A DNA stretch of 64,000 nt from Acidobacteriota bacterium. Lineage in GTDB: Bacteria; Acidobacteriota; Vicinamibacteria; Marinacidobacterales; Marinacidobacteraceae. The stretch is from positions 62,001-126,000 of the forward strand of contig JAJEIY010000036.1 in assembly GCA_022828085.1 (NCBI GenBank), in the 5' to 3' direction. Position numbers and translations under genes: made by a program. Below the pieces are notes generated by a model, which saw only the letters and a program-made list of their open reading frames with translations, was not told the origin of the DNA and searched no databases. This document shows positions 1 through 8,641 of this stretch, in pieces. Positions within the stretch are counted from its first letter, which is position 1; each line of letters opens with the position of its first letter.

Positions 1-233
1 ATCGCGGGCAACAAATTGCGCTCCCAGGGCTGCACGGTGATGGTGCTGGCGTCGGGAGTCTTCAGGGTGGCGACCTGGTTCAGCGGCATGAGCTGCCCGT
101 AGTAGTCCACCCGGACCGAATCCAGCAGGGCCACCGACGCCCGCCCGGTACGGACCGAAGCCAGTTCGTGCTCGAACACCTCGACCGTCTTGTCCATCCG
201 GCGGTTCAGGTCGTCCAGAATCTGGTGATCCAT
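1..233 (-). CDS. frr: Ribosome recycling factor, partial (3' end outside window)
   Basis: Translating the minus strand from ATG at 233-231 gives a product that starts MDHQILDDLNRRMDKTVE and contains LASVRTGRAS and VDYYGQ, the hallmark N-terminal segments of ribosome recycling factor (RRF). RRF works with EF-G to split post-termination ribosomes. A purine-rich Shine-Dalgarno sequence (GGGGGAGCGGAAG) precedes the start. Only about 77 of the usual ~185 codons lie in the window; the C-terminal part runs off the left edge. It is the last visible gene of the rplM-rpsI-rpsB-tsf-pyrH-frr operon, 22 bp after pyrH, the usual neighbour. Identity is clear from these motifs. Confidence 0.95.
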   Translation of the reverse strand, partial: MDHQILDDLNRRMDKTVEVFEHELASVRTGRASVALLDSVRVDYYGQLMPLNQVATLKTPDASTITVQPWERNLLPA

Positions 234-255
234 CGCTTCCGCTCCCCCCGCGGCC

Positions 256-987
256 CTACGTGTCGAGGGCCGGCTTTTCGACCCGGGTCCCGACGTCGTC
301 GCCCCGGGCGGCCTGTTGAATGTCGTCCTGGTGGCACACCACGATCGGGAGGTCGTTCTCCATGCACAGCGAGATCGCGGTGGTGTCCATGAAGCGAAGC
401 TCCTGCCGGATCGCTTCCAGATAGGTGAGCCGGCGGATCGGACGGGCCTCCGGGTCCTTTTCCGGGTCGCCGGTGAAGACCCCCGGCACCCGGGTGGCCT
501 TGATGAGCACGTCGGCGCGAATCTCGTTTGCCCGTAGCGCGGCGGCGGTGTCCGTCGAGAAGTAGGGGTTTCCGGTTCCCGCGGCGAAGAGGGTGATCCG
601 TCCCTTCTCGAGGTGCCGGAGGGCCCGGCGGCGAATGAACGGTTCGGCGACTTGCCGGACGGTGATTGCGGACATCACCCGCGTGTGGCAGCCGAGCTTT
701 TCGAGCGCTTCCTGGACGGCGAGGGCGTTGATGAGAGTGGCGAGCATGCCCATCGAATCCGCGGTGACCCGGTCCATGCCGCGGGTTTCGGCGCCGAGCC
801 CCCGGAAGATGTTCCCGCCGCCGATCACGCACGCGGTCTCGATGCCCTCCTTGTGGACCGCGGCGATGAGCCGCGCCATCCGCTCCACCTCACCCGGAGA
901 GATGCCGGCGTGCTCCTCACCCTTGAGCGCCTGGCCCGACAGTTTGAGCAGAACCCGGCGCGGTGGGTTCGGCCGGCTCCCGCTCAT
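256..987 (-). CDS. pyrH: UMP kinase
   Basis: Bacterial UMP kinase, an amino-acid-kinase-fold enzyme that phosphorylates UMP to UDP with ATP in pyrimidine nucleotide synthesis. Visible motifs are the N-terminal KLSGQAL (residues 15-21), GGGNIFRG (56-63), GTGNPYFSTD (137-146) for the nucleotide site, KATRVPGVFTGDP (163-175) and MDTTAISLC (200-208). At 243 residues it has normal family length. The ATG at 987 lacks an obvious Shine-Dalgarno sequence, so translation may depend on coupling to tsf, 62 bp upstream. It lies between tsf and frr, the classical order. The C-terminal tail after the usual GT motif (233-234) is slightly longer than in E. coli. Confidence 0.97.
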   Translation of the reverse strand: MSGSRPNPPRRVLLKLSGQALKGEEHAGISPGEVERMARLIAAVHKEGIETACVIGGGNIFRGLGAETRGMDRVTADSMGMLATLINALAVQEALEKLGCHTRVMSAITVRQVAEPFIRRRALRHLEKGRITLFAAGTGNPYFSTDTAAALRANEIRADVLIKATRVPGVFTGDPEKDPEARPIRRLTYLEAIRQELRFMDTTAISLCMENDLPIVVCHQDDIQQAARGDDVGTRVEKPALDT

Positions 988-1049
988 GCGGTCATGGTAC
1001 GCGGCTTTCGCCGCGACCGGACGCCAAAGCTGTTCGCCGAGAGCGGTCG

Positions 1050-1676
1050 CTAAAGCTGTTCGCCGCGCTCGAAGCGGATGAAGCGCCGCACCTGGATGTT
1101 CTCCTTGATCGCCTGCGCGGCCTCGAGGATCCGGTCCTGGACGCGCATCTTCCTGGAGTCGTCGAGGGCGTACGGCTGCTCGACGAGCACCCGCTCGGAG
1201 AGGAACCGGTCGAGCTTCCCGGAAACGATGCGGTCAACCACGGCGGGCGGCTTGTTGGCGTTCTTCGGGTCCTGCGCCAACTGCGCGCGGATGAGGTCGG
1301 TCTCGTCGTGGATCACGGCCTCGGGCACGTCCTCGCGCCGGACCCACCTTGCCGGGGCCGGGTAGGCGCAGGCGATGTGGATCGCCACGTCGTTCGCGAG
1401 GTCGCGGAACGTCTGGTTCCGGGCGACGAAATCGGTCTCGCAGGACAGCTCCACCATCACCCCGATCCGGTGATCGTGGATGTACGAGTGGATGAGCCCC
1501 TCGCTGGTGGTTCGTCCCGCGCGGCGCTCCGCCGCCGCGGCGCCCTTCTCGCGCAGCAGGCGGACGGCCCTGTCGAAATCTCCGTCCGCGTCCACGAGTG
1601 CTTTCTTGCAGTCGGCGAAGCCCGCTCCGGTCTGGTCCCGGAGCTTCTTGACGTCCTGCGCGCTGATGGCGGCCAT
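1050..1676 (-). CDS. tsf: Elongation factor Ts (short form)
   Basis: EF-Ts, the nucleotide exchange factor that regenerates EF-Tu-GTP. The N-terminal UBA-like signature is present (LRDQTGAGFADCKKAL, about residues 12-27), followed by the core motif CETDFVARN and DLANDVAIHIA. The product is 208 residues, close to the short EF-Ts type (about 200) rather than the ~280-residue E. coli form, so one dimerisation subdomain is reduced. The start at ATG 1676 is fixed by AGGAG nine bases upstream and by the conserved N-terminus; the reading frame stays open upstream but that extension is not family-like. A 13-bp copy of the 3' end recurs just after the stop codon. Confidence 0.97.
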   Translation of the reverse strand: MAAISAQDVKKLRDQTGAGFADCKKALVDADGDFDRAVRLLREKGAAAAERRAGRTTSEGLIHSYIHDHRIGVMVELSCETDFVARNQTFRDLANDVAIHIACAYPAPARWVRREDVPEAVIHDETDLIRAQLAQDPKNANKPPAVVDRIVSGKLDRFLSERVLVEQPYALDDSRKMRVQDRILEAAQAIKENIQVRRFIRFERGEQL

Positions 1677-1740
1677 TGGGGGAATCTCCTGTTGAAGCCG
1701 CCGGGGCGGCGACGTTTCGGCGGTATCTCGAGGTGTCCGG

Positions 1741-2715
1741 TCAGCCGGTGGCGGCCGGTGCCGGATCCTCGGTTTCTGAACTGGCGACGGTGCTCGGGGC
1801 CCCGACGGGGTCCGGGTCCGGAGCCGCGGCGTCGCTCGCCGCGGACGCTTCGCCGGAGGCCGCCGAGTTGTCCGCGTCAGCGCTGCTCGCGCCCGGGCCG
1901 GCCGGGTCGGGGCCGGTCGTCGCAGCAGGGCCGCTCGAACCCGGCGCGGCGGCTTCGGAAGGCGGAGCGGTATCGGCAGCCCCGTCCGGCGCCGCACCGT
2001 CCCCGTCGGCGCCGAAGGCCGTCAACCCGCGAAGCTGCCGCCCGTCGTCGAACGCGCTCGCAATGCGCTCGGCGAAGAGGCGGATCGCCCGGAGGGCGTC
2101 GTCGTTCCCCGGGATCACGTAGTCGATGAGGTCGGGGTCGCAGTCGGTGTCCACGATGGCCACGATCGGGATCCCGAGCTTCCTTGCTTCCTGGACCGCA
2201 ATCATTTCGTTCTTGGGATCCACGATGCACACCGCGTCGGGCAACCGGTCCATCTTCTCGATGCCGCTCAGCGTCTTTTCCATCCGCCGGCGGCGCTTGT
2301 CGAGGCGCGACCAGGCCTTGTTCGAGAAGCCCCCCTGATCGGCGTTCTCGGTGATCTCCCGCAACTCCTGGAACTTGGCGATGCTCTTGCGGATCGTCTG
2401 GAAGTTGGTGAGCAGTCCCCCGAGCCACCGGTGGTTCACGTAGAACGCCTCCACCCGGGCGGCTTCCGAGGCGATGACCTCCTGCGCCTGGCGTTTCGTG
2501 CCGACGAAGAGAATCGTCTTGCCCTCGGCGCCGAGCTTCGAAATGAAGTTGAGCGCGTCCCGGAACAGCGGCAGTGTCTGGTTGAGATCCACGATGTGGA
2601 TCCCGCTCCGTGATCCGTAGATGTACGGCCGCATCCGCGGGTTCCACCACTTCGTCTCGTGTCCGAAGTGGAGCCCTGCTTCGAGCAGGTCCCGCATCGT
2701 TACGGTCGTGGACAT
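1741..2715 (-). CDS. rpsB: 30S ribosomal protein uS2 with long acidic Ala/Pro/Ser tail
   Basis: Ribosomal protein S2 of the small subunit. The N-terminus (MRDLLEAGLHFGHETKWWNPRM), GTKRQAQ (72-78), NHRWLGGLLTNFQT (94-107), PDAVCIVDPKNE (159-170) and the aspartate-rich VDTDCDPDLIDYVIPGNDDA (188-207) are all typical. The conserved body ends near residue 234; about 90 further residues are a low-complexity tail of Ala, Gly, Pro, Ser, Asp and Glu, predicted disordered and acidic. Total length 324 compares with about 240-260 in most bacteria. It precedes tsf, the near-universal pairing, and follows rpsI by 60 bp. No clear Shine-Dalgarno sequence is seen before the ATG. Confidence 0.97.
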   Translation of the reverse strand: MSTTVTMRDLLEAGLHFGHETKWWNPRMRPYIYGSRSGIHIVDLNQTLPLFRDALNFISKLGAEGKTILFVGTKRQAQEVIASEAARVEAFYVNHRWLGGLLTNFQTIRKSIAKFQELREITENADQGGFSNKAWSRLDKRRRRMEKTLSGIEKMDRLPDAVCIVDPKNEMIAVQEARKLGIPIVAIVDTDCDPDLIDYVIPGNDDALRAIRLFAERIASAFDDGRQLRGLTAFGADGDGAAPDGAADTAPPSEAAAPGSSGPAATTGPDPAGPGASSADADNSAASGEASAASDAAAPDPDPVGAPSTVASSETEDPAPAATG

Positions 2716-2775
2716 CGGATCAACGGCAGGCGGAGGCCCGCCAGCGGAGACTCGGAAGCCAGAAGCGAGCCATCG

Positions 2776-3168
2776 TCAGCGCTTGGAGTACTGGAAGCGC
2801 TTCCGCGCGCCCGGCTGTCCGTATTTCTTGCGCTCCTTGCGCCGCGCATCCCGGGTGAGGAAACCCCGGCGCTTGAGTTCCGGTCGCAGCCGCGCGTCGT
2901 TGTCGCTCAGCGCCCGGGCGATCCCGAGCCGCACCGCGGCCGCCTGTCCGGACAATCCGCCGCCCTTGACGCGGGCATCGATATCCACGGCGCCGCCCTG
3001 GTCGGTGGCGAGCAGCGGCTGGGTAACCCAGTTCTGGTACGCCTCTCTCGGGAAGTACTCGGCGAGCGGCCGCTGGTTCACCAGGATCTCGCCGGAACCG
3101 TTCCGGAGGTAGACCCGGGCGATGGAACTCTTCCGCTTGCCGGTCCCGTAGGCGAGGGGTTCTGGCAT
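2776..3168 (-). CDS. rpsI: 30S ribosomal protein uS9
   Basis: Ribosomal protein S9. The product of 130 residues has the family N-terminus (YGTGKRKSSIARVYL), the internal GGGLSGQAAAVRLGIARAL block and the basic C-terminus ending in FQYSKR, whose last residues contact P-site tRNA. Its ATG (3168-3166) shares one base with the rplM stop codon (TGATG), so the two genes are translationally coupled, as expected for the conserved L13-S9 pair. The gene is complete and standard. Confidence 0.97.
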   Translation of the reverse strand: MPEPLAYGTGKRKSSIARVYLRNGSGEILVNQRPLAEYFPREAYQNWVTQPLLATDQGGAVDIDARVKGGGLSGQAAAVRLGIARALSDNDARLRPELKRRGFLTRDARRKERKKYGQPGARKRFQYSKR

Positions 3169-3626
3169 CAGGATGACGGGCCGAGGTGGGCGGGGAGGGG
3201 TTCCGGCTGTTGGGCCTCGTGCGGGTGTTCGCCGCCCGGATAGACCTTGAGCTTGGTGAACTGCGAACGCCCGAGACTGCCCTTGGGCAGCATCCCCCGC
3301 ACCGCGCTCTCGACGAGGCGCTCGGGGTGGATGCCGCGGACCTGGGCGGCGGTTCTCGACTTCAGGCCGCCGGGCCGTCCGCTGGTCCGGTAGTACACCT
3401 TCTGCTCTTCCTTGCGGCCGGTGAGGCGGACCCGGGCGGCGTTCAGGACGATCACATGGTCACCACAGTCGAGGAACGGGGTCCAGGAAGGCTTGTGCTT
3501 GCCGGTCAACACCCGGGCGACCCGGCTCGCGAGGCGGCCGAGGGGTTGGTCGCCCGCATCCACCACGAACCAGCGGCGCCTGATTTCACTGGCGCGCGCG
3601 AAGGTCGTGCCTGCCGAACGGGACAA
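3168..3626 (-). CDS. rplM: 50S ribosomal protein uL13
   Basis: Ribosomal protein L13, first gene of the translation operon. The conserved [19 protein letters not shown], the [11 protein letters not shown] segment, [33 protein letters not shown] and HPHEAQQPE identify it. Family members begin about 14 residues before the W of RRRW; the nearest upstream in-frame start is a TTG at 3626 (product beginning [19 protein letters not shown]), giving 152 residues. No ATG or GTG and no good Shine-Dalgarno sequence lies close by, so the exact start is the uncertain point; an ACG start a few codons later would fit the alignment but is non-standard. The frame stays open far upstream, which is a GC-rich artefact. 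Confidence 0.93.
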   Translation of the reverse strand: MSRSAGTTFARASEIRRRWFVVDAGDQPLGRLASRVARVLTGKHKPSWTPFLDCGDHVIVLNAARVRLTGRKEEQKVYYRTSGRPGGLKSRTAAQVRGIHPERLVESAVRGMLPKGSLGRSQFTKLKVYPGGEHPHEAQQPEPLPAHLGPSS

Positions 3627-3774
3627 AACGCTGGGGATGCGGGTGGCTGGGGGTGCGATTGCGGTGGTTTGAGCTGTTCCAGAGTAAAAAAATTTCGGGC
3701 GCGTCGCTTCCCGGCAGGTCCCGGTCCGAATGCCGCCGGAACGTGCGGAGATCGCGGAGTCGCCCGAAGCGGGC

Positions 3775-3783
3775 AGTATAACA
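3775..3783 (-). promoter_or_regulatory. Extended -10 promoter element for the rplM operon
   Basis: On the minus strand the sequence TGTTATACT matches the extended -10 consensus (TGn then TATAAT, here TATACT). It lies about 150 bp upstream of the proposed rplM start in an otherwise GC-rich divergent spacer between rplM and the DUF1445 gene. No convincing -35 box is present, as is common with extended -10 promoters. If used, it would produce a leader of roughly 140 nt before rplM, long enough for an autoregulatory ribosomal-protein leader. Inference from sequence only. Confidence 0.55.
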
Positions 3784-3857
3784 GCCGGTACGCGGGCGGA
3801 TGCGTCCCACTTTCTTCCGCCCCGCCGTCCCGTAAAGTTGCCCCGGAGGTTGGCGCC

Positions 3858-4694
3858 ATGCATGAAAGCCCCGCTCTCGACTCCGGGAAAACCCCGGCTC
3901 CCGACGCCGGCGATCCCCGGTCGGATCCACGAGCGCTGCGCGCCGCCTGCCGGGACGGCCGGTTCTCCGAGACGACCTCCGGAGCGTGTCCCGGGTTCGC
4001 CCAGGCCAACCTGATCGTGCTGCCGCGTTCGCTCGCCGGGGATTTCCGGACGTTCTGCGAGCGGAATCCCAAGCCCTGTCCCCTCCTGCTGATGAGCGAG
4101 AGCCCGGTGCTGACGGCCCTGGCTCCGGGAGCGGATCTGAGGACCGACCTCCCCCGCTACCGGGTGACCCGCCGCGGCGGTCAGCCGCTCGAAACCGACG
4201 ACGTGCGGGACGCATGGGCCCCGGACCTGACCGCCTTCCTGCTCGGATGCAGCTTCGGTTTCGAGGCGGGACTCGTCGAGGCCGGAATCCGGCTCCGGCA
4301 CCAGGACGAGGGTCGCATCGTGGCGATGTACCGCAGCGGAAGGGAGTGCGAGCCGGCGGGGCCCTTCCACGGCCGCCTCGTGGTCACGATGCGGCCGATT
4401 CCGGAGTCGCGGGTCGAGGACGCGGTGCGGATCAGCGGCGAACAGCCGCTCGCCCACGGGGCGCCGGTACATATCGGCGACCCGGCCGCGCTCGGGATCC
4501 ACGATCTCTCCCGGCCTGACTGGGGTGAGGACGGGGGACTGCTGCCGGGAGAAGTGCCGGTCTTCTGGGCCTGCGGGGTGACTTCGCAGGTCGCCTGCCG
4601 GAACGCGCAACCGGACCTCCTCATTTCCCACGCGCCGGGCCACATGTTCGTCACCGACGTCCCGGTGGCCGAGCAGATCCAGCGGGCCGCCTAG
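3858..4694 (+). CDS. DUF1445 / D-glutamate cyclase-like (YcsI-type) putative hydro-lyase
   Basis: Member of the DUF1445 family, which includes bacterial YcsI-type putative hydro-lyases and the vertebrate D-glutamate cyclase that converts D-glutamate to 5-oxo-D-proline. The diagnostic blocks are visible: [16 protein letters not shown] (about residues 41-56) and [12 protein letters not shown] (66-77), then [13 protein letters not shown] and a C-terminal CGVTSQVA / [11 protein letters not shown]. The 278-residue length is normal. ATG at 3858 has GGAGG eight bases upstream; the next ATG is out of frame. It is divergent from the ribosomal operon and 21 bp ahead of an exported metallohydrolase. Biochemical role in bacteria is largely unproven; D-glutamate turnover is a reasonable inference. 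Confidence 0.88.
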   Translation: MHESPALDSGKTPAPDAGDPRSDPRALRAACRDGRFSETTSGACPGFAQANLIVLPRSLAGDFRTFCERNPKPCPLLLMSESPVLTALAPGADLRTDLPRYRVTRRGGQPLETDDVRDAWAPDLTAFLLGCSFGFEAGLVEAGIRLRHQDEGRIVAMYRSGRECEPAGPFHGRLVVTMRPIPESRVEDAVRISGEQPLAHGAPVHIGDPAALGIHDLSRPDWGEDGGLLPGEVPVFWACGVTSQVACRNAQPDLLISHAPGHMFVTDVPVAEQIQRAA

Positions 4695-4715
4695 CCCGGA
4701 CCGCGAGGCAACGCA

Positions 4716-7154
4716 ATGAGAATTACGCTCCTATCGCTCCTCATCCTGCTCGTCCCCGGGCTCGTCTCGGCCCAGTGGACGAACCGCTACCCGAAGCTCG
4801 AGGGGTACTCCCACCACGTGTACGTGGAGGGGTTCGAACTGCCGATGGTGGTCGCCGGGCCAACCGATCCGGCGCCCTCACCGGACGGCAGGACCATCGC
4901 CATCGCCGCGCGCGGCTGGATCTGGCTGCTCGATCCCGAGACCGGAGTCGCCCGGCGCGTCACCAGCGGGCCGGGACTCGACAGCCGCCCCGCTTGGCAT
5001 CCCGACGGGACCCGGCTGGCGTTCCTCCGCGACGACAGCGAACGTCTCACCATCTGGTCGCTCGACCTCGGTTCGGGCGAGGAGACGCTCCTGTTCGAAG
5101 ACGACTCCATCGTCCTCGACCCCGCCTGGTCGCCGGACGGGGAAACGCTCTACTTCAGCGCCTCCACCGAGGGCGATCTCGACATCTGGCGGCTTTCGCT
5201 CGAGACGGGCGAGCCGGCGCGGGTCACGGAGCGGCGCGGCCTGGAGGTGCGTCCGCAGCCGCTTCCCGACGGGGGCCTCGCCTACCTGGCCAAGGGCCGG
5301 TCCTCCGCTGACGCGGTGATCGTCCGGGACGCTTCGGGGGCGGAGACCTCACTGCGGGCCGAGTCCATCGCCTCGCAGGCCCGGCCCGGCGCAGCGCCGG
5401 GAAAGGCTGTCCTGGCGCTGAACTGGCCGGCGGGCGACGGGGGCGACGGCTACCGGCTGATGCTGCTGGATCCCGAGCAGGTGGATCCGATGGAGCTGGT
5501 AGCCGCCCGGGGACTGCCGCTGACGCCGGCGTTCACGGCGGACGGGGAGTCGGTGATCTACACGGAGGCGGACGAGCACGAGGAGTTCCGCCTGCGGAAG
5601 ATCAGCACGCGCGGCGGCCCGGTAACGGACGTTCCGATTCGCGGCTGGGACTTCGGGGCGCCGCTGGCCCGCGTGCGGATCACCACGCGGAAGGCGGACG
5701 GAATGCCGCCGGTGCCGGCGCGGCTCGAAGTGCTGGATCCCATCGGGCATCCTGCGGTCATCCCCGGGGTGTTCCCCCGGTTTGACGGGACCCACGGCCG
5801 GGTCTACTTCTACTCGCCCGGGGTCGTCGAGGTCGAGGTTCCGGCATCCGCGGCGGGGGAGGTGCGGATCAGCGCGACGCACGGATTCAGCAGTCTCCCC
5901 GCCACGGCATCGGTACCCGTTTCCCCCGGAGAAACGGCCGAGGCCGAACTGGTCTTCGAACCGCTCTGGGATGCGCGGGCCGCCGGCTACCGCTCCGCCG
6001 ACCACCACTTCCACCTCAACTACGGGGGCGTGACCAGGCTCTCCCCGGACGATCTGGAACTGCTGCAGGCGGGGGAGGACCTGGATTTCGGCACGCCCCT
6101 GATGGCCAACCTCCATCACCGGAGGAACGACACCGAGTTCTTCATGGACCGCCGGGTGGAGGACGTCCCGGCGGTCCTCTTCGGGCAGGAAATCCGCTCC
6201 CACTTCCTGGGCCACCTCGGCCTGATCGGCATCGAGAGCGTGTTCTGGCCCTGGTTCTGGGGGCCGGGGTATCCGGTCTACGAGGCCGACGACCGTCCCA
6301 ATCTGGACGCACTGGTCCATTCGCGGAGCCAGGGCGGGGTGAGCGCCTACATGCACCCGGTGTCGCGCCCGGATCCTTTCGGGAGCGAGGCGGGGCTGGG
6401 CGCGATCCCGATCATGGTGATCCCCGACGCCCTGCTCGGCGATCTCGACACCCTCGAGGTGGCGTGCCTGTGGACCAACGAGTTCGGCACCGCGGACCTC
6501 TGGCACCGGTTCCTGAACCTGGGGGTGCCGCTCGCCGCCTCCGCCGGCACCGACGTGATGCTCGACTACCACCGGACGATGGCCGTGGGAACCACCCGGA
6601 TCTACGTGCACGTGCCGGGGCCGTTCCGGATCGCGGCGTACCTCGAGGCGCTCCGGGCGGGGAAGAGCTTCGTCACGACCGGCCCGCTCCTCGACTTCCG
6701 GGTGGAGGGCGCGCGTCCCGGCGACGCGGTCGGGCAGGGCGGGGAGGCCGCCTGGACCCTGACGCTGGCCCACACCGGCCCGGTGGCGCAGGTGGACCTG
6801 CTCGTGAACGGGGAGGCGGTGGACACCCTTTCGGGACTCGACGGTCCCGGCGTTCGCGAACTGACCGGCTCCGTCAGTCTTCCTGCCGGGGGGTGGGTCG
6901 CGGCCCGGGCCCACGGCGGTCCGGAGAGCTGGCCCGGGATGAACGGTTCGGTTTTCGCCCAGACGTCACCCGTCTGGATCGGCGAGGTGGGAAGTCACGA
7001 TGCGGGGGCGGCGGACGCAGCGGCTCGCGATCTTCTTCGCGCCCTCGATCACTCCGAAGCCGAGGTGCGGGAGCGGTACGGCGAGCTGCCGATCCCCCGC
7101 ATCCTGGAACGGTTCACGCTGGCCCGAGAGCGGCTGCAGGATTTCCTGCGGTAG
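4716..7154 (+). CDS. Exported TolB-type beta-propeller fused to CehA/McbA-like metallohydrolase
   Basis: Exported protein of 812 residues with a signal peptide (residues 1-19, cleavage after VSA). The first ~300 residues contain repeated [17 protein letters not shown] units, the signature of TolB/WD40-type propeller blades. After a beta-rich linker, residues from about 428 ([12 protein letters not shown]) to about 680 resemble the PHP-like CehA/McbA metallohydrolase family, with further histidine clusters ([31 protein letters not shown]). These His/Asp groups would bind metal ions. The substrate is unknown; the propeller may present carbohydrate or peptide ligands. GAGG precedes the start. 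It is followed 19 bp later by a PhoX-like gene, suggesting a periplasmic phosphoester or ester hydrolysis theme (inference). Confidence 0.8.
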   Translation: MRITLLSLLILLVPGLVSAQWTNRYPKLEGYSHHVYVEGFELPMVVAGPTDPAPSPDGRTIAIAARGWIWLLDPETGVARRVTSGPGLDSRPAWHPDGTRLAFLRDDSERLTIWSLDLGSGEETLLFEDDSIVLDPAWSPDGETLYFSASTEGDLDIWRLSLETGEPARVTERRGLEVRPQPLPDGGLAYLAKGRSSADAVIVRDASGAETSLRAESIASQARPGAAPGKAVLALNWPAGDGGDGYRLMLLDPEQVDPMELVAARGLPLTPAFTADGESVIYTEADEHEEFRLRKISTRGGPVTDVPIRGWDFGAPLARVRITTRKADGMPPVPARLEVLDPIGHPAVIPGVFPRFDGTHGRVYFYSPGVVEVEVPASAAGEVRISATHGFSSLPATASVPVSPGETAEAELVFEPLWDARAAGYRSADHHFHLNYGGVTRLSPDDLELLQAGEDLDFGTPLMANLHHRRNDTEFFMDRRVEDVPAVLFGQEIRSHFLGHLGLIGIESVFWPWFWGPGYPVYEADDRPNLDALVHSRSQGGVSAYMHPVSRPDPFGSEAGLGAIPIMVIPDALLGDLDTLEVACLWTNEFGTADLWHRFLNLGVPLAASAGTDVMLDYHRTMAVGTTRIYVHVPGPFRIAAYLEALRAGKSFVTTGPLLDFRVEGARPGDAVGQGGEAAWTLTLAHTGPVAQVDLLVNGEAVDTLSGLDGPGVRELTGSVSLPAGGWVAARAHGGPESWPGMNGSVFAQTSPVWIGEVGSHDAGAADAAARDLLRALDHSEAEVRERYGELPIPRILERFTLARERLQDFLR

Positions 7155-7173
7155 GGACACGAGGGAGTCTGCG

Positions 7174-8610
7174 ATGAGACCGATCGATCGTCGCCTGTTC
7201 CTCCAGCGGCTGGCCGTATCCGCGCCGTCCCTGATCGGGCTGGTGCGCCTCAGCGAGGCACAGGGACTGGCGCCGCCCGCGGTACCGGCCGGATCGCCCG
7301 CATCCGCCGCATCGGTAGAGCCGCGGCGCGCGCCCGACTACGGGCAACTGGTGGCCAGCTCGGACAGTCCCCAGTTCGAGATTCCCGAGGGCTTCCGCTG
7401 CGTAGCCCTGAGTTCGGGCGGCGTCGCTTCGTCCGTACGATCCGGTCTCGAGGTGCCCAACGCCTTTGACGGCATGGCCGCCTTCCCGTTGCCGAACGGC
7501 AACGTCCGCCTGATCCGCAACCACGAGATGGTCGACAGCGCCACCAGTCCGCACGCGCGACCCATCGGCGAGCCCTACTACGATCCACGGGCCACCGGAG
7601 GAACCACGTCGCTGGAGGTCCGGATCTCGGAGTCGGCAGGTGAGCTGGCAGTCGAGCTGGTGGATGAATTCGTGTCCCTGGCGGGCACCTGTGTGAACTG
7701 CGCGGGCGGGCCAACGCCCTGGGGAAGCTGGCTGTCCTGCGAAGAGACCGTGCGAGGCCCGCAGGACGGCTACCGGCAGCCACACGGGTACATCTTCGAG
7801 GTTCCGGTGAGCGCCACGGGGCCGGTGGATCCGTTGCCGCTACGCGCGATGGGGCGATTCGTGCACGAGGCCGCGGCGGTGGACCCGGCCACGGGGATCG
7901 TTTACGAGACCGAAGACCGGGATTACGAGCCGGACGAGGACGCGGGTGCGGGCTTTTACCGATTCATCCCCGATCTGGTGGGAGTGCTGTCCGCAGGAGG
8001 CCGTCTGCAGATGCTGGCGATCACCGGCCGACCCGGACACGCGCTGGCGCTCGGACAGACGGTTGGCGCCGTGTTGCCAGTCAACTGGGTGGACATCGAC
8101 GATCCCGATCCCGCGGATGCCGAAGAGAATCCACTGGCGGTCTTCAGGCAGGGTCGGGCAAAGGGCGCCGCGAGCTTCGACCGGCTCGAAGGCGCCTGGT
8201 ATGGAGACGGTGGCATCTACATCGTGTCGACCAGCGGCGGCGCCGCCCGATGCGGACAGGTCTTCCACTACCGTCCCACATCCGCTGACGCCGGCGAACT
8301 GACGGTGGTCTTCGAGTCATTGTCCAGCCTGATGCTGGATGCGCCGGACAACGTCGTGGTCAGCCCGCGGGGCGGGGTGGTGCTCTGTGAAGACGGCACC
8401 GGCGACCACTACATCCGGGGTCTGAATCGCGAGGGGCAGATCTTCAACCTCGTGCATGCGGCCGACCCGGTCGGTGAGTACGCGGGAACATGTTTCAGCC
8501 CTGACGGAAGGGTGTTGTTCTTCAACGTGCAGGGATCGTCGCGCGTCGGCGGTTCACGGTCGAGCACGACGTACGCGATGTGGGGGCCCTGGGAGGCGGG
8601 GCCGGTCTAG
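7174..8610 (+). CDS. Tat-exported PhoX-like protein (DUF839)
   Basis: Product of 478 residues beginning MRPIDRRLFLQRLAVS, a twin-arginine motif followed by a hydrophobic stretch, so it is exported folded through Tat. The body shows the DUF839/PhoX pattern: GMAAFPLPNGNVRLIRNHE, GGTTSLEV, CAGGPTPWGSWLSCEE, MGRFVHEAAAVDPATGIVYETED and a C-terminal PDNVVVSPRGGVVLCEDGTG. PhoX enzymes are calcium- and iron-dependent alkaline phosphatases of the periplasm, and the acidic/His-rich motifs are consistent with metal binding. ATG 7174 has GAGGGAG upstream; the frame is open before it but that part overlaps the previous gene. Phosphatase activity is the family expectation, not proven here. Confidence 0.85.
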   Translation: MRPIDRRLFLQRLAVSAPSLIGLVRLSEAQGLAPPAVPAGSPASAASVEPRRAPDYGQLVASSDSPQFEIPEGFRCVALSSGGVASSVRSGLEVPNAFDGMAAFPLPNGNVRLIRNHEMVDSATSPHARPIGEPYYDPRATGGTTSLEVRISESAGELAVELVDEFVSLAGTCVNCAGGPTPWGSWLSCEETVRGPQDGYRQPHGYIFEVPVSATGPVDPLPLRAMGRFVHEAAAVDPATGIVYETEDRDYEPDEDAGAGFYRFIPDLVGVLSAGGRLQMLAITGRPGHALALGQTVGAVLPVNWVDIDDPDPADAEENPLAVFRQGRAKGAASFDRLEGAWYGDGGIYIVSTSGGAARCGQVFHYRPTSADAGELTVVFESLSSLMLDAPDNVVVSPRGGVVLCEDGTGDHYIRGLNREGQIFNLVHAADPVGEYAGTCFSPDGRVLFFNVQGSSRVGGSRSSTTYAMWGPWEAGPV

Positions 8611-8641
8611 CAGCGCCGGGTGGCTCGAGCACCGGGCCGAT

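Noticed and set aside
3627..4643. N-terminal extension of rplM across the divergent gene
   Set aside because: Family homology starts near the TTG at 3626, and the extension overlaps the well-supported DUF1445 gene.
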